Assembly: GCA_036924835.1 (NCBI GenBank)
Contig: JBAGRR010000001.1
Span: forward strand, 1,860,001 to 1,924,000
DNA: 64,000 bases
Source: Nitrobacteraceae bacterium AZCC 1564
Lineage (GTDB): Bacteria; Pseudomonadota; Alphaproteobacteria; Rhizobiales; Xanthobacteraceae
Direction of reading: 5' to 3'
Shown here: one piece after another, positions 9,942 to 19,109 of the stretch
Layout of the letters: each line of letters begins with the position of its first letter
Position numbering within the stretch: position 1 is the stretch's first letter
Translations under genes and position numbers: made by a program
Notes under the pieces: generated by a model
What the model was told of the DNA's origin: nothing
Seen by the model: only the letters and a program-made list of their open reading frames with translations
The model's database searches: none

Positions 9942-11378
9942 TCACATTGCAGGGCTGCCCTGAGATACGAACTTGGTGGCGAGGTAAGCCTCAACCGCTT
10001 CAAGACCTCCTTCCGAGCCATAGCCGGAATCCTTGACGCCGCCGAACGGCAGCTCCGGCAACGCCAAACCATAGTGGTTGATGGACATCATTCCACTTTC
10101 CACATTATTGGCGAGCGCCGTCGAAGTTTTTGTAGACCGGGTGTACGCGTACGACGCCAAGCCATACGGCAATCGGTTCGCCTCGGTGACCGCCTCATCG
10201 AAATCCTTGAACCGCGATATCAGTGCCAACGGGCCAAAAGGTTCCTCATTCATTGCGCACGCAGATTTTGGCAGATCAGTGAGAACGGTCGGCTCAAAAA
10301 AATATCCCTTGTTCTGGCTCCGCTTGCCACCAGTCAGGACTGCTGCGCCGTGCGCCAGCGCATCCTCAACAAAGGCGTTTACGGCAGTCTGACGCCGCTC
10401 ATTCGCAAGGGGCCCCATCGTAACGCCCTCTGCCATTCCATTCCCAACCTTGAGGGCCATTGCCTTCTTTACGAACTCGTCCACAAATTTCTCGTATACC
10501 CCCTCCTGAATGAGAAATCGCGTAGGCGCGATGCAAACTTGGCCAGCGTTTCGATACTTGCCGGCAGCCAGCACCGTGGCAGCAAAGCTTACATCGGCAT
10601 CGTCAAAGACGATTGCTGGTGCATGACCACCAAGCTCCATCGTGATGCGTTTCATGTGAGCGCCAGCGAGGGATGCGAGTTGCTTTCCAACTGGCGTCGA
10701 CCCGGTAAAAGAAACCTTGCGGATTGTCGGATGCGCAATCAAATAGCTCGAAATCTCCGACGGCACACCAAAGACCATATTCACCACGCCATTTGGCAGG
10801 CCGGCGTCTGCGAGAGCCTTGATTAATTGGGCTGGCGACGCAGGGGTTTCTTCCGGTGGCTTTATGACCACGGAACAGCCTGCGCAAAGCGCCGCGCCAA
10901 GCTTTCGCACGGCTTGGCTCATGGGAAAATTCCAAGGCGTGAAAGCGGCGACGGGACCGACCGGCTCTTTGATGACGAAATTGAACACCCCTTCAGCTCT
11001 GGCGGGAATCATTCGCCCGTACGTACGGCGACCTTCTTCTGCAAACCAATCCAGAAAATCCGCGCAGGAGAGGATCTCGATCTTCGACTCAGCAAGCGGC
11101 TTTCCCTGTTCGCTTGTCATGAGCGACGCGATTGAATCAACCCGCTGGCGAAGTAAATCGCCCGCGGCGCGCAGAATGGAGGAACGCGCCAAGGGCGACG
11201 TCTTGCGCCACACCTTAAATCCGCGTTCCGCAGCAGCGACCGCTCGCTCCAGATCTTCGCGCTCGGCGTGAGCAACCTCTCCGATTTTCTCCTCTGTCGC
11301 AGGATTCACGACAGGGATCGTTCGGCCCGACAGACTATCGGACCATTTTCCATCGATGAAGAGCTGTACTTTGTTCAT
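9942..11378 (-). CDS. NAD(P)-dependent aldehyde dehydrogenase (succinate-semialdehyde DH-like)
   Basis: A 478-residue member of the aldehyde dehydrogenase superfamily. The Asn segment AFTPWNFPMSQ (about 145), the general-base Glu in MELGGHAP (about 246) and the catalytic Cys in GQVCIAPTR (about 280) are all intact, and the length is normal. The best match by eye is the GabD/succinate-semialdehyde branch, but substrate range in this family is broad. It follows the SDR gene at 24 bp on the same strand, so it probably oxidises an aldehyde formed within the imported substrate's pathway. Confidence 0.88.
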   Translation of the reverse strand: MNKVQLFIDGKWSDSLSGRTIPVVNPATEEKIGEVAHAEREDLERAVAAAERGFKVWRKTSPLARSSILRAAGDLLRQRVDSIASLMTSEQGKPLAESKIEILSCADFLDWFAEEGRRTYGRMIPARAEGVFNFVIKEPVGPVAAFTPWNFPMSQAVRKLGAALCAGCSVVIKPPEETPASPAQLIKALADAGLPNGVVNMVFGVPSEISSYLIAHPTIRKVSFTGSTPVGKQLASLAGAHMKRITMELGGHAPAIVFDDADVSFAATVLAAGKYRNAGQVCIAPTRFLIQEGVYEKFVDEFVKKAMALKVGNGMAEGVTMGPLANERRQTAVNAFVEDALAHGAAVLTGGKRSQNKGYFFEPTVLTDLPKSACAMNEEPFGPLALISRFKDFDEAVTEANRLPYGLASYAYTRSTKTSTALANNVESGMMSINHYGLALPELPFGGVKDSGYGSEGGLEAVEAYLATKFVSQGSPAM

Positions 11379-11401
11379 GTCTGATCCCTTCTACATCCCG
11401 C

Positions 11402-12169
11402 TCAGTGCATGACCGATCCGCCGTCGACCACCAATGTCTGACCGGTAATGAAATCGCTGTCTGGTGATGCGAAAAAGAGCAAGGCGCCAACAAGGTCATC
11501 AGGCACAGAGTCTCGCTTGATGGCGCGCGTTGATACGATCGTATCAGCAACGTTGGTCCAATCCGCGTGCGATTGCACATTCGCACTCATCACCAATCCC
11601 GGGGCAATCGCGTTTACGCAGATTTTGCTATCGCCAAGCTCTCGCGCGATCGCGCGGGTGAGCGCGATAACGGCCCCCTTTGAGGTGACATAGTGAAGCA
11701 AATACGGACTCCCCTTAAACGCCGTGCCGGACGAGATGTTGATGATCTTTCCACCACCCCGCTTCTTCATTGCGGGTGTCGCGGCGGTAATGGCTTGCCA
11801 AACCCCGCGCACATTCACGGCCATAACCTTATCCCACTCCTCCACCGGGATGTCCGCAAAACCCTGCATCTTCAAAGATCCGAACATGCCAGCGTTGTTC
11901 ACAAGCACATCCAAGCCGCCGAACGTCTTCACGCAATGATCAACCATAGCGTTGAGCGATTCTTGATCAGAGACGTCCGCCAAGACGGCGGTAGCCTGGC
12001 CACCGGCCTGCTCAATCTCAGCAACAGTCTCGTTTGGCGACGTGATGTCAGAAACGCAGACCTTTGCCCCTGCGTTCGCAAGAGCTATTGCGTAAGTACG
12101 ACCGATACCTTGAGCAGCACCCGTTACGATAGCGACTTTGTCATGAAGGCGCTGCGATGTCGTTGTCAT
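11402..12169 (-). CDS. SDR-family NAD(P)-dependent oxidoreductase
   Basis: A 255-residue classical short-chain dehydrogenase. It has the cofactor motif TGAAQGIG (about 17-24), NNAG (about 93), a catalytic Ser in INISSGTAF, and the YxxxK pair in HYVTSK (about 157-161). The start at 12169 has GGGAAATTAGAG upstream; a reading extended to 12226 is unlikely because it runs into livF. It lies between the transporter genes and the aldehyde dehydrogenase, which suggests a shared operon turning an alcohol into an aldehyde or ketone. The substrate is not predictable. Confidence 0.87.
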   Translation of the reverse strand: MTTTSQRLHDKVAIVTGAAQGIGRTYAIALANAGAKVCVSDITSPNETVAEIEQAGGQATAVLADVSDQESLNAMVDHCVKTFGGLDVLVNNAGMFGSLKMQGFADIPVEEWDKVMAVNVRGVWQAITAATPAMKKRGGGKIINISSGTAFKGSPYLLHYVTSKGAVIALTRAIARELGDSKICVNAIAPGLVMSANVQSHADWTNVADTIVSTRAIKRDSVPDDLVGALLFFASPDSDFITGQTLVVDGGSVMH

Positions 12170-12222
12170 CTCTAATTTCCCATTTATCTCAGTCAGTGCG
12201 GATGATTGGACGGTGCGGACGA

Positions 12223-12930
12223 TCACACTGCGATTGCATCGAACAATCGCTTGCGATCTGCCTCGGATCGACCGTCGCCTCCTAGGACAATCTGGCCTCT
12301 CTCGATGACGCAGAAGCGATCTGTGAGAGTCAGCGCTTGGTGAACGTTCTGCTCGACAAGGAGAACGGATGCACCGTCTTTCAGCAGATCTTCGATCATC
12401 TTAAAGACCTGATCCACGATCATCGGCGCGAGCCCCTCTGATGGTTCGTCAATCAGAACCAGCTTGGGCTTCCCGAGCATGACACGCGCCATAGCGAGCA
12501 TCTGCTGTTCGCCGCCTGATAGCGTCGTGGCAAATTGCTTTCGGCGCTCTGCGAGACGAGGCAGCCGTGCATAGATGCGGTCAAGCGCTTCTCGCTCGTC
12601 TCTTGCGTGACGTCCCTTGACCTGCAACAGCGCGATATTCAAGTTTTCACCGACGGTAAGGCCGGGAAATATTCTCCTGTCTTCCGGCACGATACCGACG
12701 CCAAGATGGCAAATCTTATCGGGACTCCACCCATCAAGCCGTACGCCATCCAGCGTAATTCGGCCGCGTGTGGGATTCACCCATCCCGCGATTGTCTTCA
12801 GGAGCGTCGTCTTACCAACGCCGTTCCGGCCAAAAATTCCGACGACCTCTCCTTTCCCAACCGTGAGATCAATACCTTGAATGATGTGACTGGTACCATA
12901 GTGGGTATGCAGCTGTTCGATCTTTAACAT
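12223..12930 (-). CDS. livF: Branched-chain amino acid-type ABC transporter ATPase (LivF-like)
   Basis: A 235-residue ATPase. It has Walker A GRNGVGKTT (about 35-43), the signature LSGGEQQ (about 136) and Walker B LVLIDEPSEGL. Members of this family power uptake of branched-chain amino acids, but many are used for aromatic acids and other carboxylates. The ATG at 12930 shares one base with the livG stop (TGATG); a GTG at 12933 is an alternative. It is the last transporter gene of the five-gene set and is followed by the SDR gene. Confidence 0.92.
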   Translation of the reverse strand: MLKIEQLHTHYGTSHIIQGIDLTVGKGEVVGIFGRNGVGKTTLLKTIAGWVNPTRGRITLDGVRLDGWSPDKICHLGVGIVPEDRRIFPGLTVGENLNIALLQVKGRHARDEREALDRIYARLPRLAERRKQFATTLSGGEQQMLAMARVMLGKPKLVLIDEPSEGLAPMIVDQVFKMIEDLLKDGASVLLVEQNVHQALTLTDRFCVIERGQIVLGGDGRSEADRKRLFDAIAV

Positions 12931-13673
12931 CACGCATGCCCGAAGTATGCGGCTTGTACAGCCGGGTTCGCACGAACCGATTGAGGATCGCCCGCTGCGA
13001 GCTTACGGCCCTGATGCATGACGATGACATGATCAGAAATGCTCATTACGAGACCGACATCGTGCTCAATGAGAATGATAGTCGTGTCCTTGGTCAGTGA
13101 TCGTATCAGCTCTTTGGTTTCTTCTGTATCTGTCTGGCTCATGCCTTGGGTCGGCTCATCGAGCATTAGAACTTTTGGCTCGGACGCCAGACACACCGCG
13201 ACTTCGAGTCGACGCTGCTCGCCATGCGATAGATTTGCTGTCAGTTCACCGGCCTTTGACGAAAGCCCAAAACGGCTCAACATCTCGTCGACTTTTCCTA
13301 GCGCGCGCTTGCTGTTCTGGAGCGGAAACCAGGAATGGTGCAACGGCTCCAAAAACTGTGCTGCTATTCTGAGGTTCTCGCGAACCGTAAGATCGAAGAA
13401 AAGATTCGTAATCTGGAAGGAGCGCGATAACCCGCAAGCTTTGATTTCAGACGCTGTTTTACCAGTTATGTCTACGCCATCGATCAGTACTCGGCCCGAG
13501 CGTGGACGCAGTGCACCGCTGATCAGATTGAACAGCGTCGATTTACCGGCTCCGTTCGGGCCGATGACTGTTGTGACGCTTGATCTTTGGACGTCGAACG
13601 TCACATCATCGACAGCCTTTAACCCTCCAAACGCGATCCCGAGGCCTTCGACACTCATTATAGGCGAGCGCAT
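12930..13673 (-). CDS. livG: Branched-chain amino acid-type ABC transporter ATPase (LivG-like)
   Basis: A 247-residue ATPase pairing with LivF. It has Walker A GPNGAGKST (about 37-45), the LivG-type signature LSHGEQRRLEVA and Walker B VLMLDEPTQGM. The C-terminal extension with NPAVQAAYFGHA is characteristic of LivG proteins. It overlaps the livM stop by one base, as TGATG, which indicates translational coupling within the operon. Confidence 0.93.
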   Translation of the reverse strand: MRSPIMSVEGLGIAFGGLKAVDDVTFDVQRSSVTTVIGPNGAGKSTLFNLISGALRPRSGRVLIDGVDITGKTASEIKACGLSRSFQITNLFFDLTVRENLRIAAQFLEPLHHSWFPLQNSKRALGKVDEMLSRFGLSSKAGELTANLSHGEQRRLEVAVCLASEPKVLMLDEPTQGMSQTDTEETKELIRSLTKDTTIILIEHDVGLVMSISDHVIVMHQGRKLAAGDPQSVRANPAVQAAYFGHA

Positions 13674-14698
13674 CAGCTAGCCTCCTGCGAAAGAGAGATG
13701 GATCGCGACGCTGTCTCCTGGCTCTCCGGCATCTGAGCGGGTAACCGTGAATGGGCCAGACCGATCAGACCACGCGGCAGAAAGAGAATCGAAGCCATAA
13801 AAAGCGCGCCAACAACAATAAGGTGATGTTCTGTCCAGCTACCGAGCACGCTCTTGATGACAACGAGGATTACGCTGCCATACAACGCTCCGACCAGGGT
13901 GCCGACTCCGCCAATAAGCACCGACACCACCGCATTTCCTGAAGCGGAGAACGACAACAGCTCTGGCGAAACAAATCCGCGCAACATCGGGTACAGTGCA
14001 CCCGAGAGGCCCGCTACGAGGCCTGCTAGAACATACGCGATCATCCGGGCACGCCATGCGGAATAACCAAGAAACGGCACGCGGCGTTCATTGGTTTTGA
14101 TAGCAATCAAGACACGCCCGAATGGCGTCTCCAACAGATAAGCCAGAAAGCCATACAGGATAGCAATGATCGCAAGCACGATGAAAAAGAAGCCAATCGG
14201 GCTGGCGGCCGAAACCGACCATTGTCCGAATCCAACGTTTACGATCGGAATTCCAATGATGCCGTCGGAGGCTCCAAGTTCGCGCGTGTTGTAAATGATC
14301 TTCCCGACCACCTGAGCGAGACCGAGCGTGATGAGAGTGAAATACACTCCGCGAACGCGGTTTGCGATCAAGCCTCCTAAGAAAGCAGCCACGATAGAGG
14401 CGCCTCCAGCTCCCACCATCGCGAGCCAGAACGATGAGGTTTCGAGCATGATGAGAGCGGACGCATAGGCGCCAATCCCGAAGTAAAGAGCTTGGCCGAG
14501 CGAAAGGGCTCCAGTACAGCCCAGCAATAAGTCGACCGAGAGGGCAAGGCCTGCGAAGATCAAGGCTTCCGTGGCCAATCGAAGGTAGAAGGCATCCCCC
14601 GAGACCGAACCGTAAACGGCCAGTCCGATCGCTCCAACGCAGAAGGCGAGCAGGAAGAAATGGTTCGCCCGCATAATTTGGGATTGGCGGTCATGCAT
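13673..14698 (-). CDS. livM: Branched-chain amino acid-type ABC permease (LivM-like)
   Basis: A 341-residue inner-membrane permease with about ten hydrophobic segments. The conserved loop NERRVPFLGYSAWRAR (about 207) contacts the ATPase, and the segment GGVGTLVGALYGSV is typical of LivM. The start at 14698 overlaps the livH end by 8 bases, consistent with coupling; a start 15 bases upstream is also open. The C-terminal tail after ARGL is longer and Ser-rich. Confidence 0.92.
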   Translation of the reverse strand: MHDRQSQIMRANHFFLLAFCVGAIGLAVYGSVSGDAFYLRLATEALIFAGLALSVDLLLGCTGALSLGQALYFGIGAYASALIMLETSSFWLAMVGAGGASIVAAFLGGLIANRVRGVYFTLITLGLAQVVGKIIYNTRELGASDGIIGIPIVNVGFGQWSVSAASPIGFFFIVLAIIAILYGFLAYLLETPFGRVLIAIKTNERRVPFLGYSAWRARMIAYVLAGLVAGLSGALYPMLRGFVSPELLSFSASGNAVVSVLIGGVGTLVGALYGSVILVVIKSVLGSWTEHHLIVVGALFMASILFLPRGLIGLAHSRLPAQMPESQETASRSISLSQEAS

Positions 14699-15581
14699 GC
14701 CCGATCCTCCCAAAGAGTCCTTGAGGTCTGAACATCAGAAATACGACCATGGTCCCGAACACGATTGGATCTGTCCACACGGGTGATATGACGAGACTCG
14801 CAAGCGCCTGCACTTGTGTTAGAAGGAGGCCTGCGATGACCGCTCCCCATATCGATCCCATTCCGCCAACAATTACGACGGAGAATGCGAGAAGAATGAA
14901 ATCGCGTCCCATGGTCGGGAACACGGAATAGAGAGGAGCGAGCAACACACCAGCTAATCCCGCCAGCGACACTCCCACCGCAAACGTCCCTGCATAGATC
15001 CAGCTGACTGGGACACCGAGAGAGGATGTCATGAAGCGATCATACGAGGCGGCGCGCACGACAGCCCCCAAGCGAGTTCGGTATGTGACAAACGCGACGA
15101 CACAAATGACGATCACTCCAATCGCAATCAGCAACAAACGATAGTTGGGGACGATGATCCCAAAGAGATCCGATGCACCAGATACAGGCGCGTCGACCCG
15201 GTGGGTATTCGGGCCATAAAGCGCTCGCAACGTGTCCTCGAGAATGAGCGAAAGGCCAAACGTCAAAAGCAGCGTCGAGACGTGCCTGTCCTTGCTGTCG
15301 AATACACGCCTGATCAGAAGCCTTTCGACAAGGAAGCCCAGTGGAGCCATCAAGAGCGGGACCGCAGCAAGTAAGATCCAGAAGTTCACTCCCACCAATG
15401 CGAGCGACAGCGCTCCGAACGCGCCAATGGCATAGAATTCGCCATGGCTCATGTTAATGACGTCAAGCAGCCCGAAGATGATAGTCAATCCCAGCGCGAC
15501 CAGGATGACGGCGATCCCCAACGCGAGACCATTGATCATCTGAGGTGCAAGAACAAACTGGATATAATCGACGATTTCCAT
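14691..15581 (-). CDS. livH: Branched-chain amino acid-type ABC permease (LivH-like)
   Basis: A 296-residue permease with LivH features: GLTIIFGLLDVINMSHGEFYAIGAF near the N-terminus and GGMGSIWGAVIAGLLL near the C-terminus. The start at 15581 has GGAAACC five bases upstream. A longer reading to 15653 would overlap the binding-protein gene and adds a Ser/Ala-rich stretch, so I rejected it. It forms the membrane channel with LivM. Confidence 0.92.
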   Translation of the reverse strand: MEIVDYIQFVLAPQMINGLALGIAVILVALGLTIIFGLLDVINMSHGEFYAIGAFGALSLALVGVNFWILLAAVPLLMAPLGFLVERLLIRRVFDSKDRHVSTLLLTFGLSLILEDTLRALYGPNTHRVDAPVSGASDLFGIIVPNYRLLLIAIGVIVICVVAFVTYRTRLGAVVRAASYDRFMTSSLGVPVSWIYAGTFAVGVSLAGLAGVLLAPLYSVFPTMGRDFILLAFSVVIVGGMGSIWGAVIAGLLLTQVQALASLVISPVWTDPIVFGTMVVFLMFRPQGLFGRIGHA

Positions 15582-15637
15582 TGACAGGTTTCCAGCCGGG
15601 AGTGCTGCGGCGCTGCTAACCGGCGCCGCAGAAACGA

Positions 15638-16816
15638 TCAGAACCGCGTACACTGATCTGGGCCAATGGCGTCCTCCGCCCGGACATCACCAACGACATC
15701 AAATTGTCCTTTGCTGATTTTGACGATGTACATCGGCTGCATGGCCTGGTTGTCGCCCGCTCGAATTGTCTTCTCCCCCTCCGGGGTCTGCCATGACAGG
15801 CCGCGCAGTGCGTCGCGCACTTTGTCTGTATCGGTTGAACCGGCCTTCTCGACGGCGGCTTTGTAAGCGTACAGCAGAGAATAGGAGTCCGCCGCAAAGA
15901 GATCCGGGTCGACCTTAAACATTGCCCGGTAGGCTCCCACGAACTTCTTATTCTCAGTTGTATCAAGCTTCGGAGAGTAGCCCGTGCCGGTGATGTAGCC
16001 TTCGGATGCTTTGCCAACTGCGGCCAAGTTCTGCGATGTGATCGTCCCAGAGGATCCAACGATGCTGGTGTTGCGTAATATGCCAAACTCATCCAGCTGG
16101 GTGAGCAGCCGTACGGTGTCGTTACCCGCAACCGACGTGTAAATTGTGTCGGGCCTCGCAGATCGAATCTGTCCGAAGTATTGCGAGTAATCCTTTGAAT
16201 CGAGCGGCGCGAATACCTCACCAACGATCGCGACCTTGTTCTTTGCAGCGCCGGCTTTCAGAGCCGCGACGCTTGATCGCCCCATTTCGTAGTCGGGACC
16301 AATGCCAAAGACTTTCGCTTTCGGGCGCTCCTTACCCAGCCAGCTCGTCAGGGCGTAGGACTGTTGCTCAGCGCGTGCGTTGAACCGAAAGAGATTCGGC
16401 GAGCATTTCTCCGCGGTAATCGAGTCAGCGAACGACACTGTCGTTGAAGCCAATTTGTTATTGCGCTCAGCCAGTTGTCCCACAGCAAGTGTCGACCCTG
16501 AATTCACCATCCCAGTCAGAAAGTCGACATTCTCCACTTGGAAGAGTCGCTCCGCTTTCTGCACGGCTACAGACGGATTTGCCTCTTCGTCTTCGAAAAT
16601 TAGTGTGATCTGGCGTCCACCAACGCCGCCGGCGACGTTAATCTCGCGGGCCGCAAGCTCAAGGCCCCAACGGACGGGCTGTCCGACAGCGGCATATGTC
16701 CCCGAAAGTGGCGTGACGACGCCGATCTTGATAGCGTCGGCGGCGAGAGCCACGCTTGGTGCCGCAAACGCCGAAAATATCACAGCCGCTGCGGCAGTAC
16801 GTTTGATGTTTTCCAT
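15638..16816 (-). CDS. ABC transporter periplasmic substrate-binding protein (LivK-like)
   Basis: A 392-residue type I periplasmic binding protein. The N-terminus is a signal peptide (a Lys/Arg start, a hydrophobic core, then a VALAADA cleavage region), followed by IKIGVVTPLSGTYAAVG, the typical first strand of Leu/Ile/Val-type receptors. The start at 16816 has a strong GGAGGGAAAC site, and the upstream ATG at 16849 was rejected. It heads the transporter operon and faces a divergent MarR gene, the probable regulator. In catabolic clusters this receptor class often binds aromatic acids, so the ligand is probably a carboxylate handled by neighbouring enzymes (inference). Confidence 0.92.
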   Translation of the reverse strand: MENIKRTAAAAVIFSAFAAPSVALAADAIKIGVVTPLSGTYAAVGQPVRWGLELAAREINVAGGVGGRQITLIFEDEEANPSVAVQKAERLFQVENVDFLTGMVNSGSTLAVGQLAERNNKLASTTVSFADSITAEKCSPNLFRFNARAEQQSYALTSWLGKERPKAKVFGIGPDYEMGRSSVAALKAGAAKNKVAIVGEVFAPLDSKDYSQYFGQIRSARPDTIYTSVAGNDTVRLLTQLDEFGILRNTSIVGSSGTITSQNLAAVGKASEGYITGTGYSPKLDTTENKKFVGAYRAMFKVDPDLFAADSYSLLYAYKAAVEKAGSTDTDKVRDALRGLSWQTPEGEKTIRAGDNQAMQPMYIVKISKGQFDVVGDVRAEDAIGPDQCTRF

Positions 16817-16932
16817 GTTTCCCTCCGTTATTCTGATCTTAATGATCACGTAGTTGTTCTAGATCACGACTTGTGCAGTTGACTTCCTGTCTTTACTCGT
16901 GACGTTCTTTGATTAGCTGTGAGGCATGTTCT

Positions 16933-17448
16933 GTGAAGAAAAGAAACATTCGGCGAGGAGCTGCGATCGTTGGCGGCCGTTTGGTGCTCGATCTCGAGCG
17001 TCACGTTCCTTATTTCTTCACTTACATTTCGAACAGGCTGTCGCGCGGCGCTTCCGAGACCTATCGTAAGCACTTCGGACTTGGCATTACCGAGTGGCGC
17101 GTTATGGGTGTTCTTGCAGGCATGCCTCACATCAGCGCCAATCAGATCATCAACGCCATTGGCTTGGACAAAGCGGCTGTCAGCAGAAGCCTCGACGCTT
17201 TGGAAAAGCAGAAACTCACCATCAGTGAGACAGACCCGAAAGATAACCGGTCGAGACTCATCCGCCTTTCCCGAGCGGGCGAAAGACTCCATGACCGCAT
17301 CATCGCCGCGGCTCTCGAACGAGAGGAGCGCCTCCTGTCGACGCTCACCGCTCAAGAGATCGACACGCTGATCGTCTGCCTTCGAAAAATGCGAGCGATC
17401 GTACCTTATGTGAATGCTTTCGATCCCGTTGACGCTGACGACAGTTGA
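16933..17448 (+). CDS. MarR-family transcriptional regulator
   Basis: A 171-residue winged-helix regulator. Visible elements are ITEWRVMGVLAG, the recognition region ISANQIINAIGLDKAAVSRSLDALEK, and the wing with DPKDNRSRLIRLS, the DxR signature of MarR proteins. I prefer the GTG at 16933; a TTG at 16909 is open in the same frame. It is divergent from the LivK-like operon with about 116 bp between them, in which the 7-mer GATCACG occurs twice 18 bp apart. MarR proteins in such places commonly repress catabolic or uptake genes until a phenolic or carboxylic ligand binds. Confidence 0.9.
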   Translation: MKKRNIRRGAAIVGGRLVLDLERHVPYFFTYISNRLSRGASETYRKHFGLGITEWRVMGVLAGMPHISANQIINAIGLDKAAVSRSLDALEKQKLTISETDPKDNRSRLIRLSRAGERLHDRIIAAALEREERLLSTLTAQEIDTLIVCLRKMRAIVPYVNAFDPVDADDS

Positions 17449-17513
17449 AACGAGCCTTGAGATTTGGCGCCCTTCATCTGCGCACCTTCTCGCTTGATGG
17501 CAGCTCTCAACCC

Positions 17514-18770
17514 TCATGGGCAAGCCTCCAAGGCTGCGGTACGGGCGTAAGCTTCCAAAGCCTTCACATCGAATTTGAAGTCTTCGACCTGATCTTGCGA
17601 GATCGGAATCCCGTGCCTGAGCAGACGGCGCCCCGCCATGTGGTCGGCAGGACGATTCACAGATTCAATTCCAACGAGAGAGCCGTTTCTGAAGCAGAAG
17701 GCAGAAAAACAAGCTTCGTCGGGCGAGCCAGCGACAAGGACATCATCGTGGCCGCTGACCAGACCAACGATCTGCAATTTGATGGTGCTCTGATCGCTCC
17801 AGAACCACGGCACGTTCGTGTAGCAATCCACGCGGCCAGCCAGTCTTGCAGCAACGCATCGCGCCTGATCTGTGGCGTTCTGCACTGACTCAATCCGGAT
17901 ATTGCCAAGGGACCTCACAGGAAAGGCTGCACAATCCCCAACTGCCGAGATATTCTGATCTTCAGTTTTCAAATACTCATCGACCAGAATCCCATTCTGG
18001 ACGGCAAGCCCCGCTTCCGATGCCAATTCGGAATTCGCAATAACTCCGATACCGACGAGGATGAGATCTGCATCCACTCTTTCCCCGGTCTGGAGCAGCA
18101 CGCCGGCTGCAGCTCCATTTTCCACCACAATCTCGGAAACCTCGACTCCTAGCCTGATCTTTGTACCTAGGCTGGAATGAAAATTATGGAAGAAGTTCGC
18201 TGTTGCTGCGGTAATCGCGCGGGCCATTGGCCTCGGTGCAATATCGAGCACCGTCGTATCGATGCTGCGCTTACGGGCCGTGGCCGCAACTTCCATACCG
18301 ATGAAACCCGCACCGATGATGACCAGTCGCTTGGCTCGCTCTAATTGCTCGCCAAAGCCCCTCGCGTCTGCAATCGTGCGGAGATAGAACACGCCGCGGG
18401 TTTTCGAACCGGGGATATCCAGCGTCCGATTGCGCGTGCCGGTCGCGAGAACAAGATGCTGGTACGGGATTCTTTCTCCGGAGCAGGTCGTGACACTCCC
18501 GCCGGCGCGGTCGATCGAGACGACTTTCTTTCCAGCCTGCAGTCCGATCTTCTTCTCTTCAAAAAATTTCGGCGGCCGTAGGAACACCGAAGCTCCATTG
18601 TGGTTCGCCTCGAGTGCGGCCTTCGACAACGGCGGTCGCTGGTAAGGGAATTCGGGTTCCTCGCCGATGAGAAGAACATCTCCTGCAAAGCCTTCATCTC
18701 GCAGCGAGCTCGCCACTTGAAAACCGGCCTGTCCGGCACCTGCAATAATGACTGGACCGCTTGAGCTCAC
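17514..18770 (-). CDS. Ferredoxin reductase of a class I P450 system (FAD/NADH)
   Basis: A 418-residue FAD protein related to putidaredoxin and rubredoxin reductases. It shows the FAD dinucleotide motif GAGQAGFQVA near residue 10, the NADH motif GAGFIGMEVAA near 150, and the FAD-ribityl motif AVGDCAAF near 277. The GTG start overlaps the ferredoxin stop by 4 bases, so the two are translated together. It moves electrons from NADH to the [2Fe-2S] ferredoxin, which reduces the P450 two genes upstream. The order P450-ferredoxin-reductase forms a self-contained electron chain. Confidence 0.9.
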   Translation of the reverse strand: MSSSGPVIIAGAGQAGFQVASSLRDEGFAGDVLLIGEEPEFPYQRPPLSKAALEANHNGASVFLRPPKFFEEKKIGLQAGKKVVSIDRAGGSVTTCSGERIPYQHLVLATGTRNRTLDIPGSKTRGVFYLRTIADARGFGEQLERAKRLVIIGAGFIGMEVAATARKRSIDTTVLDIAPRPMARAITAATANFFHNFHSSLGTKIRLGVEVSEIVVENGAAAGVLLQTGERVDADLILVGIGVIANSELASEAGLAVQNGILVDEYLKTEDQNISAVGDCAAFPVRSLGNIRIESVQNATDQARCVAARLAGRVDCYTNVPWFWSDQSTIKLQIVGLVSGHDDVLVAGSPDEACFSAFCFRNGSLVGIESVNRPADHMAGRRLLRHGIPISQDQVEDFKFDVKALEAYARTAALEACP

Positions 18771-19096
18771 AATTGCCTCTCAGGCAATCTCACCTCGAGA
18801 CCTTCGAAGGCTTCCGTCACGCGAAGCTGGCAGCTGAGCCGACTTGTCTCACGGCGTTCAGCTGTCGCCGAGTCCAGCATTGCATCCTCTACCGCGCTGA
18901 CATCCGGCAGTGACTTGGCCTGCTCTTGGTCACGGTCGATATAGACGTGACAGGTGGCGCACATGGCGGACCCGCCGCATTCTCCAACGATTCCATCTTT
19001 GCCGGCAGCGACAACTGCATGCATGATGGTTGTTCCGACGGCAACGTCGAGTGTTTCACGCGTGCCATCATCGTGAATCAAGATTATCGAGGGCAT
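18767..19096 (-). CDS. [2Fe-2S] ferredoxin, adrenodoxin/putidaredoxin type
   Basis: A 109-residue electron carrier. Cluster ligands are Cys40, Cys46, Cys49 and Cys89 in the C-x5-C-x2-C-x39-C arrangement of P450-linked ferredoxins (GECGGSAMCATC and LSCQL). The start at 19096 follows an AAGGTGG site; the longer reading to 19192 would overlap the P450 gene. It lies 13 bp after the P450 gene. It should shuttle single electrons from the flavin reductase to the heme enzyme. Confidence 0.93.
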   Translation of the reverse strand: MPSIILIHDDGTRETLDVAVGTTIMHAVVAAGKDGIVGECGGSAMCATCHVYIDRDQEQAKSLPDVSAVEDAMLDSATAERRETSRLSCQLRVTEAFEGLEVRLPERQL

Positions 19097-19109
19097 CCAA
19101 CCGTCCACC

